A stretch of DNA of 64,000 bases from Pomphorhynchus laevis (GCA_012934845.2 WNNJ02003841.1:1-64000), one strand, 5' to 3'; positions 1 to 12,332 are shown, counted from the stretch's first letter. Numbers and translations: made by a program. The notes: generated by a model not told the origin, from the letters alone.

Positions 1-3000
1 TATAATAATTATAATATTTAATAATATAATTATTATAATTATACTTTAATTTCAATATTATAATATCAAATATAATATTATAATATTAATTACAAATATT
101 ACAATATTTGTATTTAGTTTTATTTTTTTATTTTCTGTGATACAGAAAATTGTGAATTAAATAAATTAAGTAGATTAGATGAATTTAAAAAAATTAAATT
201 GTGAATTCAATTTTATATCAAATATGAAATATTTTATTATGTCAAATAATGAAAGAAATATAACGCAATTATATAGACATTATAAACAATAAATATTCAC
301 ATTTTATATTTTTGATGTAATTATACTAATTAAACAACTGCTACAGTAATAAATGATGTTACATCCGAAATTCACACAAATTGCCAAACTGCGATTGGAT
401 TCTTTCGTATTTATGATCTACTAAATAATGCAATAAAAGAGCATGTTTTCGCCGCAAATTAATACATATAAGAGAATCCATATCCAGCGTTGAATCTTCT
501 ATTTATTATTTTGTTTGCCTTTTAAACGTATTCATTTTCATAAGATAAAAGGCGTTGCGTAATATAAGTATTATCAATTAATTTAATCATTTGCTTGTAA
601 GTGTCTGTAAGCAAACAAATTAATTGTTTTATAAAAACAATTTGCGGCATATATCTGGAAGTGAGTTAACAAATGAAATGAGACAAAAGCAGTAAAAATG
701 GCGACTAATACCTACATATTAAGTGAACACTTGAATATTTTCCTTAGAGGCAATAGCTGTCGGATGTTTGTATATTTTCTTAAATTATTCTTAGTTTTGT
801 TTTTACCTTAAAAATGTCTCTCAATGTCGTATTACTCTTAACTTAAAATGTAATGCGCCGATTTTAAAAGCTTAATCCAATGATTATTTGGTACATATTT
901 AGAATTTTCCGAAAAGCAGAAAGTTTTTATCTGATCAGATTAACGTTTCCAAGAAGCAACAAAATTATTTCCACTCAATTATTTTTTAATAATTTCGTAT
1001 TTACAAATCGTTTAGTAACTTTTATTTACCCTTTAACACAATCGTGAATTTTATTCTCGATTTGTAAAGATCAGAGAATTAATCGAAGACTAATTTTCAA
1101 AGATATTATTCGATTATTACTCGAAGATAAATTTGAATCTAAATTTCAAATTTAGATAAATTTCCGAATCGTTATTTTAAGATCTCAAGGTTTAGAGAAT
1201 TTAGGCTCTCAAACACATCAAAATTAAGACGTAGCTATATTATAATGCCTCACACTATCAGGTAGAATATCTTGTAAATACAACCAACTTTTTCTATTAT
1301 GTGTTTGGAAGAATATTTTGTTAAAAGAACAAAAACCATTTTGTTCGATTAAATCATTTCAAAAATATGGTTCTTTTAAACAATTTCCATTTTAAACAAT
1401 TTCTCTTTTAAAATGTTTATTTCGTATCAAGATATGTTGATAAATTAATTTTAAATCATAAAAGATCAGACACAAAATACTAAGAGAGCTCAATATATAT
1501 AATTTTCATTTTAAAATCACACCAAAACTTAACAGTTTCTGTTTATATTGGTTGCATATTGCAAATGAGCCAATAAAATATGAAGAGATAATTGTATTTT
1601 CATGCAAAAGTGTAACGATTTATTAACTCGACTCGCGATTGTAAATTGATTTTATTGCTTTGATTTTACTTCAAAGTATTTAATAATCGTATTCTTGTAT
1701 TATTAATTAAATGATAATTATATCATACAAAAACCATTCGATCGACCTAATAAAGTATTTTTATTAAAAAAGATTTAATTTCATTAAAATTCGATTTAAG
1801 CATTCGATTTAATTTATCTTATTAAACCATTCGATCGACTTTATAAAGTATTTTTATTAAAAAAAAGATTTTATAGCTTGTAATTATATTATATACGCTG
1901 ATTTATTGAATAAACTAGCTTCTTATTATTTATTAATAAACTAGCTTCTTTAATAAGTTTATTTTAAACTTATTAAAATAAACTTCTAATTATTAAATAC
2001 CTGCTGCTAGTCGGCTGTTATCGATAATTGAGTGATTATATCAAATTTTAATTTATAACGTGGATTTGTCAAATGTTGAATTTCTCAGGAAATATTTGAA
2101 CAGAAACTATTGTTCAGTTGCTTATTTGAAAGATACTGATTGCAAAATATTTACGGGCTTTTGTCGACGCTAATTATGAAAATAAAAGTCAACTTTTATT
2201 ATGTTTTCGGAAAAGAGAAGCTTAGCGCAAACGAGCCAGGCTGGTACTGATAAAAATTGTATCTTATTTTTTAATGAAGTATCAAAGCGTTGTTTGTTTC
2301 TTATCACCTAACCCGGAATTGGCAACATTTGAACGTTAAAAATCATTAAATGTTAGTAGCAATATTTCCGCGTTATTTACAAGATTTTATTAAGACAGTA
2401 TTTTTATTTCGTATTGTTGGCTTTATTGTATGTCTGTATTTTCTTTACAGATGAATGTTAATTGAACTAATTGAAAGTGCTAATTAAAAAAGCAAGAACT
2501 GTTTTACAATTACAAATTGAAAAGACTAACATTATATAAGTTATGTTACAAATCACACATTTCTTTCACAGTTGAGAATTATTAGAACAATATGTTTCTC
2601 GTCAGAAGTGTAAATGATAAATCAGATAAGCTAACACTCGTTATTTTCGAGACAATTACAAATTCATTATTAGGGCATAATCATTTTTCAATGCATTTTA
2701 TCACTTAAGTTCAGTGGACAATTTTATTAATAACTTTATATTTCGTCGGCTTTACGTTTCTTTGCGCACAATCGCAAAGAGATCAGTACTTATTTCTGTC
2801 CTAACTTTAAAAAACACATTCGTAATGTTGACAAATTTCGTCAGGGATCATTACCGTACATTATTTGCTAAATATTAGGTTGTGTAAAATCGAAGGACAT
2901 CTATTATTCAGCAGCAGATCTCGAATGTTATGACAGTGACTAAGACCACGGTTTTGCTGCAGTCTTTAAACTGAACGCAATAATAACTTTCAACTGGAAA

Positions 3001-3346
3001 AGCCAACGAGTTTATTTATCTATATCAATATGTCGGAGGAAACAATGCTTGTTGGGTTATTAATTACGTTGCAATGGTTATTTTTCTACAAACGACTGTT
3101 GTGTAGTTAACATTTGATAGATGCCCATTTGTTAGTTGATTTGCGAAAGCGATGTTATATCGTGTACTGTCAATTAAAATTGCCAACTTCGACATTTTTA
3201 TTGAGATCTTGCGTAATTCTAGAACAGACGATTTTGTTCTTCTTAATATTCTTACATGTTTTTGTATCTAAAAATTTGTCATTTATCATCGTGCTTTTTG
3301 TTTAAATTATTCGTTTACAAATAATACAATCGCTGTTTTCTTACAG
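1..3346. other. AT-rich stretch upstream of the Emi1-like gene; no gene recognised
   Basis: I see no convincing coding region here. A segment containing CCATTCGATCGAC followed by an A/T-rich stretch occurs twice in direct orientation, near 1733 and 1829, about 96 bp apart. The first exon of the Emi1-like gene must lie here or further upstream, because the exon at 3347 begins at a splice acceptor. An ATG near 3030 in a fair context is a candidate start, but no good donor follows it. A small open frame at 3114-3305 has no recognisable content. Confidence 0.5.
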
Positions 3347-6300
3347 ATCAGTTTGATTCCAGAAGAACAAATCACGCCACAGACTATGCAAACAATGCTA
3401 CTTTCAAATGAAAATTTATATAATTGTCGTTATTCATCTGGTAAGAGCTGGTTTATGGACGATTCTGCTTTGCTGTTTGGGCAGAAAACGAATCAGCCGA
3501 CATCCAAAGAAACAGTTCCTAACGAAGCGACACTAAAAAGGCGAAATACATCTCCGGTTGATATGCCGTCTTATCCTGCAAAGCGTGTGAGACTCCAAGC
3601 ATATCAATTCACACATTTACAAAGTAGTGCGTGTTTTGTGAAAGCATCTACTAAAAATTTAAAATGGCCCGTGACTGATAATGATTTGAAAGATGAAGAC
3701 ACAAATAAGTCTGATATAATCTCAAATCTATGGATCCATGATTTGCATGACGTTTTGAATACAATTCTTAGGCGTATATCTCCAATAGATCGAACAAAGT
3801 AAGCTCTTTGCGATTTAATAACTTGTTTTATATTACTACGTATAAGCTAATTGCATTGAATTGTGTAGATCATAAAAATGATTCAAACATATTTTCATTT
3901 TAAATTAAAAAACTTTTAATGGAAAGCGTAATTTAAATGTACGGTTAAATGAGTAAATTCTTAAGCAAATTTTAGGTGATATTCTAATTATGAACTTTAT
4001 ATACGTAACTTGCGATTCTATGTCCATTTTTAAGTATTTAGTATCGTAATTGAATAACCATGTTTAACATTGTATGATTATATTTTAAATACTATTTAAT
4101 CTTATTATAATTGTATCACAATAAATATAATTGCGTAATCATTTTACTTACTCGATTGTATGATGTTGATAAAGTTTCCTATTAGTGGCCTAAAGCTGAA
4201 AAGTTTGAAGGTCAATTTCAAGTCAGTGACGTCTGTTTTGTCAAGGTGCGTTATAAGGTTCTTGATTTTAATTGATGCCATTACCGGTTTTGTTTCCACA
4301 GAACTAAAATCTTTAAGATTCTTATTAAAGTACTTAAAATAATGATTCATTAGGTCCGAGGTTACAAAGGAGATTTTAACCTCCGTTTCAAAAATTTTTA
4401 TAGAATTAAATAAAATTCTGTTGGTGTATAATTCTGTGAACTTTCTGAGAAAGATATGAAACGGCTTATGTCGTTCTAAAGGCTGTTTCAGTGATATTAC
4501 CACAAGATTCTTTTGTTTTGGATAAGGGGAGTACCCGTCACCCTGAAAATCACGAACTTTACTGACCTTGATAGCTGGAACTCTAAAATTAATTGTCTTA
4601 CCATCAATCTTGTCTAAATTGCCTTGATTGTATGATGATGTATAAAGTTTACACCCGGAAATATACCGTAGCTTTTTTATTTGATAGATAATTAAGAATT
4701 TGTTAAAGTAAAAAGCAAAACATTAATATTGCACATAACTGGAGGATAAGTATTGTTGCGACATGTTTACTAATGACGCAAATTATAAGTAGCGGTAACT
4801 TAAAAATGCATTTTCGAGGTACTTTGATTGCTAATACTTCATTTTGTCATTTTGAATTATTTTGGTGTTAAAGTGATTTGCAGATGCGCAATCTACAATA
4901 GTTTGCTATATAATCAAAACATGAGTAAATACAATACTTTTACATCAATTTATTGACAGAAATATTTCTCATTTTTTGCAGACAAATTACAAAATGTACT
5001 TTGTTATAATAATTAAGTTCATTTATGGTAAGCTTTGTTTAATTGCCTAGAATTACGTACTTATATGTAATTATCGGAGCTGGATCAAAGAAAAGAGGAA
5101 AACAATTTATTTATATTTCGCTAACTTCTGTAAGCATCTTCAGAAAATTACTTTTTCAGTAATTTTGATTAACACAATAATTGTAATTTTCTGAAGTTAG
5201 CAAATATCAATAAAAAATTCCTTCTTTATTTGATCTAGCTCCAATAATATCTTATCAACAATGGATCATTATCAACTATTTAAAATTAATTTTTAATTTA
5301 ATTTAAAATTGATTTAATTTATTCTTATTTAATAAGAATAAAAATTGCCTACCTTGATTCAATTTGCAATGAAGCCAGGATGTAGTAATTTTGGTGTTTA
5401 AACTGCGTAAGTATTGAGCCAAAGATTCAAATGTAATTGTAATTTTTAGAAATAACCTAATTTATTCATTAATAATCTAATTTATTAATGCGAAATAAAA
5501 TTTATTAATGCGAAATAACCTAATTTATTAATGGGAAATAAAATTTAAATAACGAAATAATAATTAAGTTATCTTTTCAAGAGGACGTCCCCCAGAACAA
5601 CGACTAAGATTTCTTAAGCTCCTCATCTTGCGATAACTAAGCATCGTCCACCTTGTTTGGATTATTCGGGGGTGAAAGACCACGGGTGGTTCAGTCGAAG
5701 AGCGGCGTGTTGGATTGTCTGGGGGCTTAGATCCCGCTTATCCTGAGGCCTTAAAGATTGATGAAGACCTTTATCGCGACTGGTTAACTAACTTTTTATT
5801 CCTGTATTTTTGATACAAGTTTCTTTTAATTTTATTTTTTAGTTGTTATATAACACTAAGATTGGTTATTTAAGAAAATCTCTATCTTTAATATTCTGAA
5901 GATGCAAACAGAAGTTTGCGAATTATCAAAGAAAATTTCTTTCTTTGATCCAGCTCCAATTATATCTTTATCAATAATTAATTATCATCAACTATTTTAA
6001 AAGCTTATATTATTCTTGCGAGTAGAAATTAGTTTAAAATGTGTCAATTTTAAAGAGCATATTTATTTTGTTGTAAGTCAGCATTGAACGCGCATAAATT
6101 TTATTTATTTAAAATTTAGCATGTCGTTGGTTTCGAAGAGATGGAATAAGGTTATAAGTTACATCAACGATGCAAATAAAAGACGAAGCAATTTTTTGAA
6201 AAAAATTGCCATAATGAATGAAGAATGTAAAGAAAATTGTCCTGACAGCAAGCATTTTATATCAAAAAATACTCGATCTCAGACAAAAAAGCTAGCTGAT

Positions 6301-8166
6301 AAAAAAGCTTCAATGTCGCCTTGTAGTTTTAACGTTGAAAACGGACCATTTAAGGAATCACCACGTAGTCCAACAAAACTATGTTCCGGTCCGCGATTAT
6401 CAAGCTTTATACGTTGCTTTGATCAAATTCCTGAGAAAATCGAAGGACATGATTACACTAACATGCCTTGTCCCAATTGCCGTCGAACATGCCTCGTGGA
6501 CGTTAAATACCACAGAGGAAAATGCTTGTATGCTAAATGCCGGTAAATAAAATGCTTATTTTCAAAATTTGCATATTGCATTTATCTTGTGTTAGTCATT
6601 TGAAGGAAACTGCAATGACATTGTTGAATTTCCGTAAATCTTATTTCTGTGATACTTTTGTTAACATTTCTATCAAATTGATGTATTTGTCACTTGTAAT
6701 TAATTTTAACTAGTGACAGTTTCATCATTTTCTCTTAATTTTTCTTTCGTTAATGTGCAATAGAAATTATTACTACTTTAATCACTCGATTGTTGAATTT
6801 TCGAAATTTTTAAATTTTTATATAATTATCTACATAATTGTATACAAATATTAATGAATAACACGGGGACAATGAATTTTTAGTGTCGTAAAGTCATTAA
6901 ACGTATTGTTTAGACTTGTCTTCAATGTTACAGAAACATTAAAAGATAAATCTTTGGATAGTTGACCATTATTTATTAAAACATATGGCGTTTAGTACAC
7001 TTTAATAAATTTAATTGCAGCAGATGACTGCTATTTCAAAATTATCATTGTATCTATCTTTTAAATAGAATTAGAATGATCAAATTGTATTTACTCCATA
7101 ACAATCATATACTCTTCAAATTATCACTCTTTTATATCATTCCAATAGCAAGTTGCTGATCTAATTTTGATTTAAAATTCAATATGTACATATTGAAATA
7201 AAACACGGAGGCTCGTTAAACATGTTATTTCGTATATCTTGAATTTAATTTATGTTATGTTTTAGCAGCAACTGATAATTAATTTTGTCTGTAATAAATT
7301 CGGTTATGTTGTTTATGGCTGTTTTTATTGCTCTAGTGAATCTTCAGGTTATATACACTGTGTCACCTGATTCATTTCTAGTTATAAGCACTATATCACT
7401 TGATATACATGATGATAAATTTGATACACTTTATATACTTGATGTCACTTCTAGTGATATGCAAGTATATATTTATGTATACTTGCATATATAGTATAAA
7501 AATACTATATATTTATACAAATGATATACAAGTGAATAGTCTATTAATAAGATAATATTTATTTTTATATGTAACACAATTCTCATCTCAACCTACTATA
7601 ATTTGTTTTATATTTTCTGAATTTTAATTTTAATTTTTATATATTTGTTTTAGTATTATAAATTCACTGTTCACTCATTGGTTTCTATTATTTATTTGTG
7701 AAGAGGGTGAAATAGATTTTTTTTCAAATATCAAATTTCAATAGCCAACTGCTATCATCATCAGGATAAATCGTACAATTTTACCCTGATGATGATATCA
7801 AATAGTAAAAAAATTTCAATAGTAAACTATCGAAAATTCAATATTTAAAATTAAAAAAATTCTATTTCACTTCGTCCACTAATAAATAATTTATTTTAAT
7901 CTTTGATTTTTTTAATTTTTTTATATTCTCCGAATAAAAGTTAATAGTCGATTAATAATATAATATTTTTTATATTTAACACAATTAGTTATCTCAACCT
8001 GCTATTATTTGTTTTACATTCTGTGAATTTTAATTTTAGATTTATTTTTTGCTCACTCTGCGAAGAACAGTATCACCCATTGCCGTTATGTCCGGAGCGA
8101 ACTTCTTTTAAATTCAATTTGGAGAAAGATAAATCCGTAACGAACTCGTCACCCATTCGCATGTAA
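3347..8166 (+). CDS. Emi1/FBXO5/Rca1-like F-box and zinc-binding-region protein, APC/C inhibitor family (3 exons)
   Basis: The exons are 3347-3798, 6120-6542 and 8040-8166 (stop TAA 8164-8166). Donors are GTAAGC and GTAAAT, acceptors TTTAG, and both junctions keep frame, giving about 333 codons. The F-box is split by intron 1: exon 1 ends with DLHDVLNTILRRISPIDRT and exon 2 continues MSLVSKRWNKVI. The C-terminal zinc-binding region is split by intron 2 and reads C-x2-C-x14-C-x4-C-x4-C-x2-C-x4-H-x4-C over residues about 268-309. This spacing is that of the Emi1 zinc module, in a family that blocks the anaphase-promoting complex. The middle is basic, with SP sites typical of kinase control. The C-terminus ends SSPIRM rather than the RL tail known in vertebrate Emi1. 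Exon 3347 starts at an acceptor (TTTTCTTACAG), so translation starts in an unseen upstream exon or at an internal Met near 3389. Intron 1 holds repeats and a minus-strand ORF; intron 2 holds a foldback. Confidence 0.82.
4144..4719 (-). CDS. Unidentified open frame inside intron 1 of the Emi1-like gene, possible nested exon or gene remnant
   Basis: An uninterrupted minus-strand frame runs about 190 codons from a stop near 4722 to 4144. The longest Met-started part is 119 aa. The composition looks protein-like (balanced charged residues, motifs such as IDGKTINFRVPAIKV and QPLERHKPFHIFLRKF) and not like the PLE or LINE proteins elsewhere. At its 3' end CGA is followed by a perfect donor GTAAGT (about 4153-4148), suggesting an exon of a nested antisense gene. 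No pyrimidine-rich acceptor is evident upstream and I could not place a partner exon. I do not recognise the family. Alternatives are a retrocopy fragment or part of an unclassified mobile element. Confidence 0.4.
   Translation of the reverse strand, partial: FAFYFNKFLIIYQIKKLRYISGCKLYTSSYNQGNLDKIDGKTINFRVPAIKVSKVRDFQGDGYSPYPKQKNLVVISLKQPLERHKPFHIFLRKFTELYTNRILFNSIKIFETEVKISFVTSDLMNHYFKYFNKNLKDFSSVETKPVMASIKIKNLITHLDKTDVTDLKLTFKLFSFRPLIGNFINIIQSSK
5085..5255. repeat. Foldback repeat, GGAGCTGGATCAAAG arms with CTGAAGA hairpin motif
   Basis: The left arm (GGAGCTGGATCAAAG, then TTTCGCTAACTTCTG and CATCTTCAG) is mirrored by the right arm (CTGAAG, TTAGC, then TTTGATCTAGCTCC). Single arms of the same family occur at 5890-6000 and 51270-51375, and both end in a conserved tail resembling ATTATCAACTATTT. 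It looks like two 3' ends of one element joined head to head. Confidence 0.6.
5574..5780 (+). repeat. Copy of the LINE 3'-tail repeat also seen at 32936-33140
   Basis: AAGAGGACGTCCCC, CTCATCTTGCGAT, GGTGAAAGACC, TGGTTCAGTCG and GAGCGGCGTGT recur in the same order at 32936-33140, where they follow reverse-transcriptase coding remnants. This copy has no coding part and is probably a 5'-truncated LINE insertion. Confidence 0.6.
5885..6005 (+). repeat. Single arm of the CTGAAGA-hairpin repeat family
   Basis: CTGAAGAT, then a hairpin GCAAAC/GTTTGC, then GAATTATC and the TTTGATCCAGCTCC tail. The hairpin stem differs from the copy near 51285 (GCTAAC/GTTAG) by a paired T-A to A-T change, so the stem looks conserved as RNA structure. 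Confidence 0.55.
7725..7880. repeat. Foldback repeat in intron 2 of the Emi1-like gene
   Basis: TATCATCATCAGG and CCTGATGATGATA form inverted arms around a short spacer, flanked by TTTCAATAG-type sequence on both sides. The inner arms match the CTGATGAT core found at other foldbacks (46735, 55990, 62145). Confidence 0.5.
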
Positions 8167-8814
8167 AGATATCGTCTGTTATCCAATTTGTCTATTGTTT
8201 ATGTACATCTGTACTGTTTCCACTTTTTCTGTATAAATTTTTTATTCTAATATTTTTTATATTTCAACAATAACTTACACTCATATTTGATTTGATATTT
8301 ATAATAATGAATTTACATTCAGCTTATTTTTATAAGGCAAGAGTGTTAACGTGTCTCGATTCTTTTTAACATTTGCATCATTCTATATACATTAATTGAA
8401 ATAATGATTTTCGTTTATTACAAATTGAATAAATATAAAAATCAGTGTTTTCGATTAGTACTTTGTTAAAATAAAGTAGCTAATATTGCAATGCTTTAAG
8501 AGACAGGTGCAATTTTTACTGACAGGTACAATTCAATCAAGTCTAAATGCTAGGCAATATATTATTTAAGAGACGCATTTATAGATATTTGTTATATTTT
8601 GGAATTTTATCATTCTGGTTTTTATTTTTCTCTGTATTAAAGCAAAGTAATATTTATTTGTATTATTATTCTTACAAGGCTTAGCCATAAGGCTATTTTG
8701 TCTGATCACAGTTTAAAAAATAAAACAAAAAATAAGAAATGAAGAAAAAGAAGTCAACAAGCAAAAAAAAAACAAATTACTGCAAATATGTCCATGACTT
8801 GTTTCTCGTCTTCT
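8167..8814. other. Downstream flank of the Emi1-like gene, AT-rich
   Basis: Contains the 3' UTR and flank of the Emi1-like gene. No specific polyadenylation site can be chosen among the A/T-rich runs. No gene is seen. Confidence 0.4.
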
Positions 8815-9360
8815 TGATGATCTATGTCTTTAATAATTTTTTTAACAAATGCGGACTCCGGACGAAAGCAATTTTCACAGGCAGAGAATTCCACATATTA
8901 AGTACCCTGTGTGACAGTCTCCAGCATTTTGGATACCTACCATGCCTCGTTTTATAGACAGTTTTGCTGTGACCTCTCAAAATATATGAACGTAATATTA
9001 TCGAATCACTCGGATAACCGTCCAACCGGTGTACAAGCGCATACATTCCTTCAAGTCAAGAAACAAAAAACGTGATGACATCGGTTGAATTCTTAGCAAA
9101 TCTAATCAAGATGCATAATCCAATCTCACCTTTAAACATAAACGAGAATCTCACCTTAGGACTGACTCTATATCTGTCCTTTCGTGTTTAGTAACAGGGA
9201 AAGAAGCCTGAATTGCATACTCTAAATGCGGACGAACCAACGCGTTAAACAAATTTCTAAAGACATTAGTGGTAATCTCAAGGAATGAGTTCTTTACAAT
9301 ATATAGTGCACGAGTAGCGCTTTTTATTGCTCTTTCACTATTATATTATTGACATTATTA
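8815..9360 (-). mobile_element. CR1/L2-like non-LTR retrotransposon, C-terminal reverse-transcriptase fragment
   Basis: On the minus strand the sequence encodes LFNALVRPHLEYAIQ near 9240, then, after a decayed middle, LRGHSKTVYKTRHGR and VLNMWNSLPVKIA near 8850-8960, ending at a stop near 8822. These are landmarks of the thumb and C-terminal region of CR1/jockey-like LINE reverse transcriptases (ALVRPxLEYAxxxW, RLRxHSxKL, FFSxRVxxxWNSLP). The palm and endonuclease are absent, so this is a 5'-truncated copy. Several frame interruptions show it is inactive. Confidence 0.75.
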
Positions 9361-10189
9361 ATGATATTAATAATATTATTAATATCATTAATTTATAAGA
9401 ATATACTATTATAAATACGTAAAATAGTGAAGTTATTAAGTTCAAATTTACTTTTAGTTTTTAGATAATTTTTTATTGATTAATAAACTTTGTTATCTAC
9501 AAGTCAATATTTTGAGATTTTCAATTCAAATAAATTAATTTTAAAGTTTTTTATTTAATTGAATCAATTAGTTAATTTAATGGCATTATCATTTATAAAA
9601 ATGTCCGTTCTGAATTTATTTTATTTTGAAGTCTAATTTTTTAAATAATTTCATTTGTTTTTATTTTTTTATGAAGAAATATTAAATTCAATTGATTGTT
9701 ACATAAAATACCATTTAAATTCCATTAAAACGTATGTGAAAAAATGTCAGCGTAACATAACTTGCTAATTTTTGAAGTTGCACAGTATAATTTACAGTGC
9801 TTGTAGTTTATTTGCTTGCGAAATATTCTGCGTTTAAGATGATAAAATTATTTGAACAGGTATTGTTTTAAATTTTACGATATTAAATATTAATTTGTCA
9901 TTTGGCAAATATTGTAGCATACAAATGTTTTGAATCGAATCTTATAAAAACTTTAAGCTTTCGAATAGCGAAGTTTAAAATATATTTAAATTTATCTCAT
10001 TGTTAATTCAAAGATTATTTTTATTATTTGAAATCATTTAATTTCTATTAATTATTATAAAGCAATTACATTTTCAATCAATAATGATGTTTCGAATAAC
10101 CTAAATATACTTTTAAACTTTTTGATTCTAAAAGTTTAATGGTCACTTTCTATTTGCAATATTAAGGTATTAATATTGAATATCTAATA
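9361..10189. other. AT-rich spacer without recognisable gene
   Basis: Only A/T-rich sequence with short palindromic runs around 9340-9400 (repeated TTAATATTATTAAT-like words). No coding or RNA feature could be supported. Confidence 0.45.
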
Positions 10190-10855
10190 ATATGGTTGAG
10201 ATATATTAATAAAATTAAGGAAATCTTTTTATATAATCTCATTTATCCTTTGCAGAGAAATATAAGTACAGTGATGACATTCCGCTTGCTTATATCTGTA
10301 GATTTCTTTTGGATATTATGTATATTGAAATTCTTGATTTCTTAAAATCAAGAATGCTTTTTAAATCAAATTGTGCCCATTTAGAAAATATAATTGAGCT
10401 AGTTTGATAATATTATAATACTATTTAAGTTTTAAGAATATTTAAATGTTATTAAAATATATGCTTTGGTCTAAAATATTTTGTATATTTTGATATAATA
10501 ATTAAATTTTTGAATTTTTATTGAGATGCTTCAAAAGAAACGAACTTTCGTAAAGCCGTTTTGCATTGAATATTTAAATTAACATTTTAATTAAATATTT
10601 TAAATATTTAAATTTGATTCAAGATATTTTTTAAAACATTAATAAGATTTTATTTTACTATTACTCGCTACAGTTAAGCGATTCAAAACAATACTTCATT
10701 AAGATCGTGTTAACCTTATAAATGAAATAAGGATTGCTTACAATAATATATTACATTGTTGCTTTATTGAAAATGTTTAATACCTCAAAAATATCATTTA
10801 TGTTTAAAATTTTAAAATTAAGACAACCTTATACAAAAGTGTTGATTTGAATCAT
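10190..10855. repeat. 670-bp duplicated segment, copy 1 (copy 2 at 14823-15513)
   Basis: From TTGAGATATATTAATAAAATT to the AAGTGTTGATTTGAATC region this segment is nearly identical to 14823-15513 in direct orientation. The main differences are a short replacement early in the unit (CCTTTGCAGAG here) and a few point changes. No coding potential is seen. The near identity across A/T-rich sequence shows a recent copy. Confidence 0.8.
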
Positions 10856-11309
10856 TTAAAAATGTATTTGTCATTTTACTTTAAAACATTTCACACTCGA
10901 GCGATTCAAATCAACACCTTATTTTGGTCGTGCTAACCTTAAAAACAAATCATAAATTTCTATTTGAGAGATTGGATACAAAATTTCAACACAAGGTATC
11001 TAAGGTAATTCATAATTGTTAGCAATCTTTCAAATTTTTAAATTGCTAATATTATCTGCATGAAGAAAACATTTCTTTGTTGCAATATAATTACTTATTC
11101 TCAATACATTTCCAATATCGATAATTACTCGAGGTTTAAGTAATTAACTTTAAGTTAATTAACTTAATTAACTTAAACCTTTACTATAAGGTTTAAGCAA
11201 ACCGATTATAAAATAGAAAATGTAATAAATTAATTTAATTATGAATTTCTCAAACGATACAATTCCGCGTGAATTATGTTAACAGTCATATAAGCCCAAC
11301 AAGAAAGAA

Positions 11310-11385
11310 AATCGTCATCACAATGACTCATCAGTGACAGATCCCTCCCACAGCTGGATGCAGAGGAAGACTGGCAGACGGTAAG
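11310..11385 (-). ncRNA. Hammerhead-ribozyme-like RNA, minus-strand arm
   Basis: Read on the minus strand: ACCGTC (predicted cleavage after C at 11377), stem I opening TGCCAG (11376-11371), stem I closing CTGTCA, the core CTGATGA (11334-11328), and a perfect stem II GTCAT-TGTG-ATGAC (11327-11314). It then reads GATT where the hammerhead consensus has GAAA. The two stem I strands pair except for one base. The partner arm at 11466-11543 keeps GAAAC and the GGU that complements ACC, so the pair together show the full hammerhead consensus. Known context: hammerheads of this size occur in PLEs and small retrozyme-like elements of animals. Confidence 0.65.
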
Positions 11386-11465
11386 AAACGAATTATGTGT
11401 ATGATGTACACTTGATTCGTACACATGATTTCATACACATGATTTCATACACATGATTCGTTTCT

Positions 11466-11543
11466 TGTTGTCTGCTAGCCCTCCTCTGCATCCAGCAGTC
11501 AGAGGGATCTGGCACTGATGAGTCATTGTGATAAAGAAACGGT
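11466..11543 (+). ncRNA. Hammerhead-ribozyme-like RNA, plus-strand arm
   Basis: GTC (11470-11472, predicted cleavage after C), then stem I TGCTAG (11473-11478) pairing with CTGGCA (11509-11514), CCCTC with GAGGG, and CTGC with GCAG. Next comes the invariant core CTGATGA (11515-11521), a stem II segment (11522-11535) and GAAAC (11536-11540). Stem III would be ACGG with the bases before TC, weak here. Stem II has two mismatches compared with the perfect version in the other arm. The core, stem I and cleavage triplet all fit the hammerhead rule set. Activity is not shown. Confidence 0.7.
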
Positions 11544-11545
11544 AC

Positions 11546-12332
11546 TTGTTATTGCTATCGTTGATACTTTCGCGTATGGCTTGAATAATGACTAACGTAA
11601 TTCACTCGGAATGGTCTTACTCTTTCTTTTGAGAAATCCATTGAAAATAAAATTTTTAATAAATTTTTAATAATATTTTTTTTATCTAAAATGTAATAAT
11701 TTTATGATATAAAAATTCTAATTTTATATTTACAAGTTCACAATCCATGAACAGTTAATACTTGAACCTATCGCTATACATTCAAGTCACTCTGAAATAC
11801 AGCGTTTAAATGTCAAGAATAATGATGCGGTATACTTATTAAAATAAAATTTCAATTATTTTACTCAATAATAAATATATGGGTGTTTACGTTTGATTCA
11901 TACATTCTATTTAATAAAATGTACGATGATAAACTAATTAAAATTCTTATTTTTTATTGATACAGCTCTTTGTTAACCATGTTATACATGTTTGATATTT
12001 GCGTTTCTTTTAGTGACCAAAATGAAAGAAAATTTAATGAATAGTTAAATAGCGCTTTTTATATTAAGAAAGGAATAGGTAAACATTATAAAGATAATTA
12101 TAAAAGTGCTCAAAGATTTAGCAAATTCTTGGTTCTGGTCAAATATCAGTTCAAAATCTGATACTTTTTTATATATTACTATAATTCTAAAAATAGTTTA
12201 GTTTCGTCTACTTTTTTTGCTCATTTTAGTTTATCTTGAAAGAATAGATTTAGGATTTGGCTTTTGGTTGAAAGAAGCTTAATTTCACCTTCAATTTACG
12301 ACTAAACTTTACACCATAATCATTTCCTTACA
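11546..12332. other. AT-rich leader region before the tetraspanin-like gene
   Basis: No additional gene is seen. The start codon at 12333 is preceded by CCTTACA, a favourable A at -3. No clear TATA element could be singled out because the whole region is A/T-rich. Confidence 0.4.

Noticed and set aside
3114-3305. 63-codon plus-strand frame upstream of the Emi1-like gene
   Set aside because: Hydrophobic A/T-driven composition, no splice signals joining it to 3347, no homology recognised.
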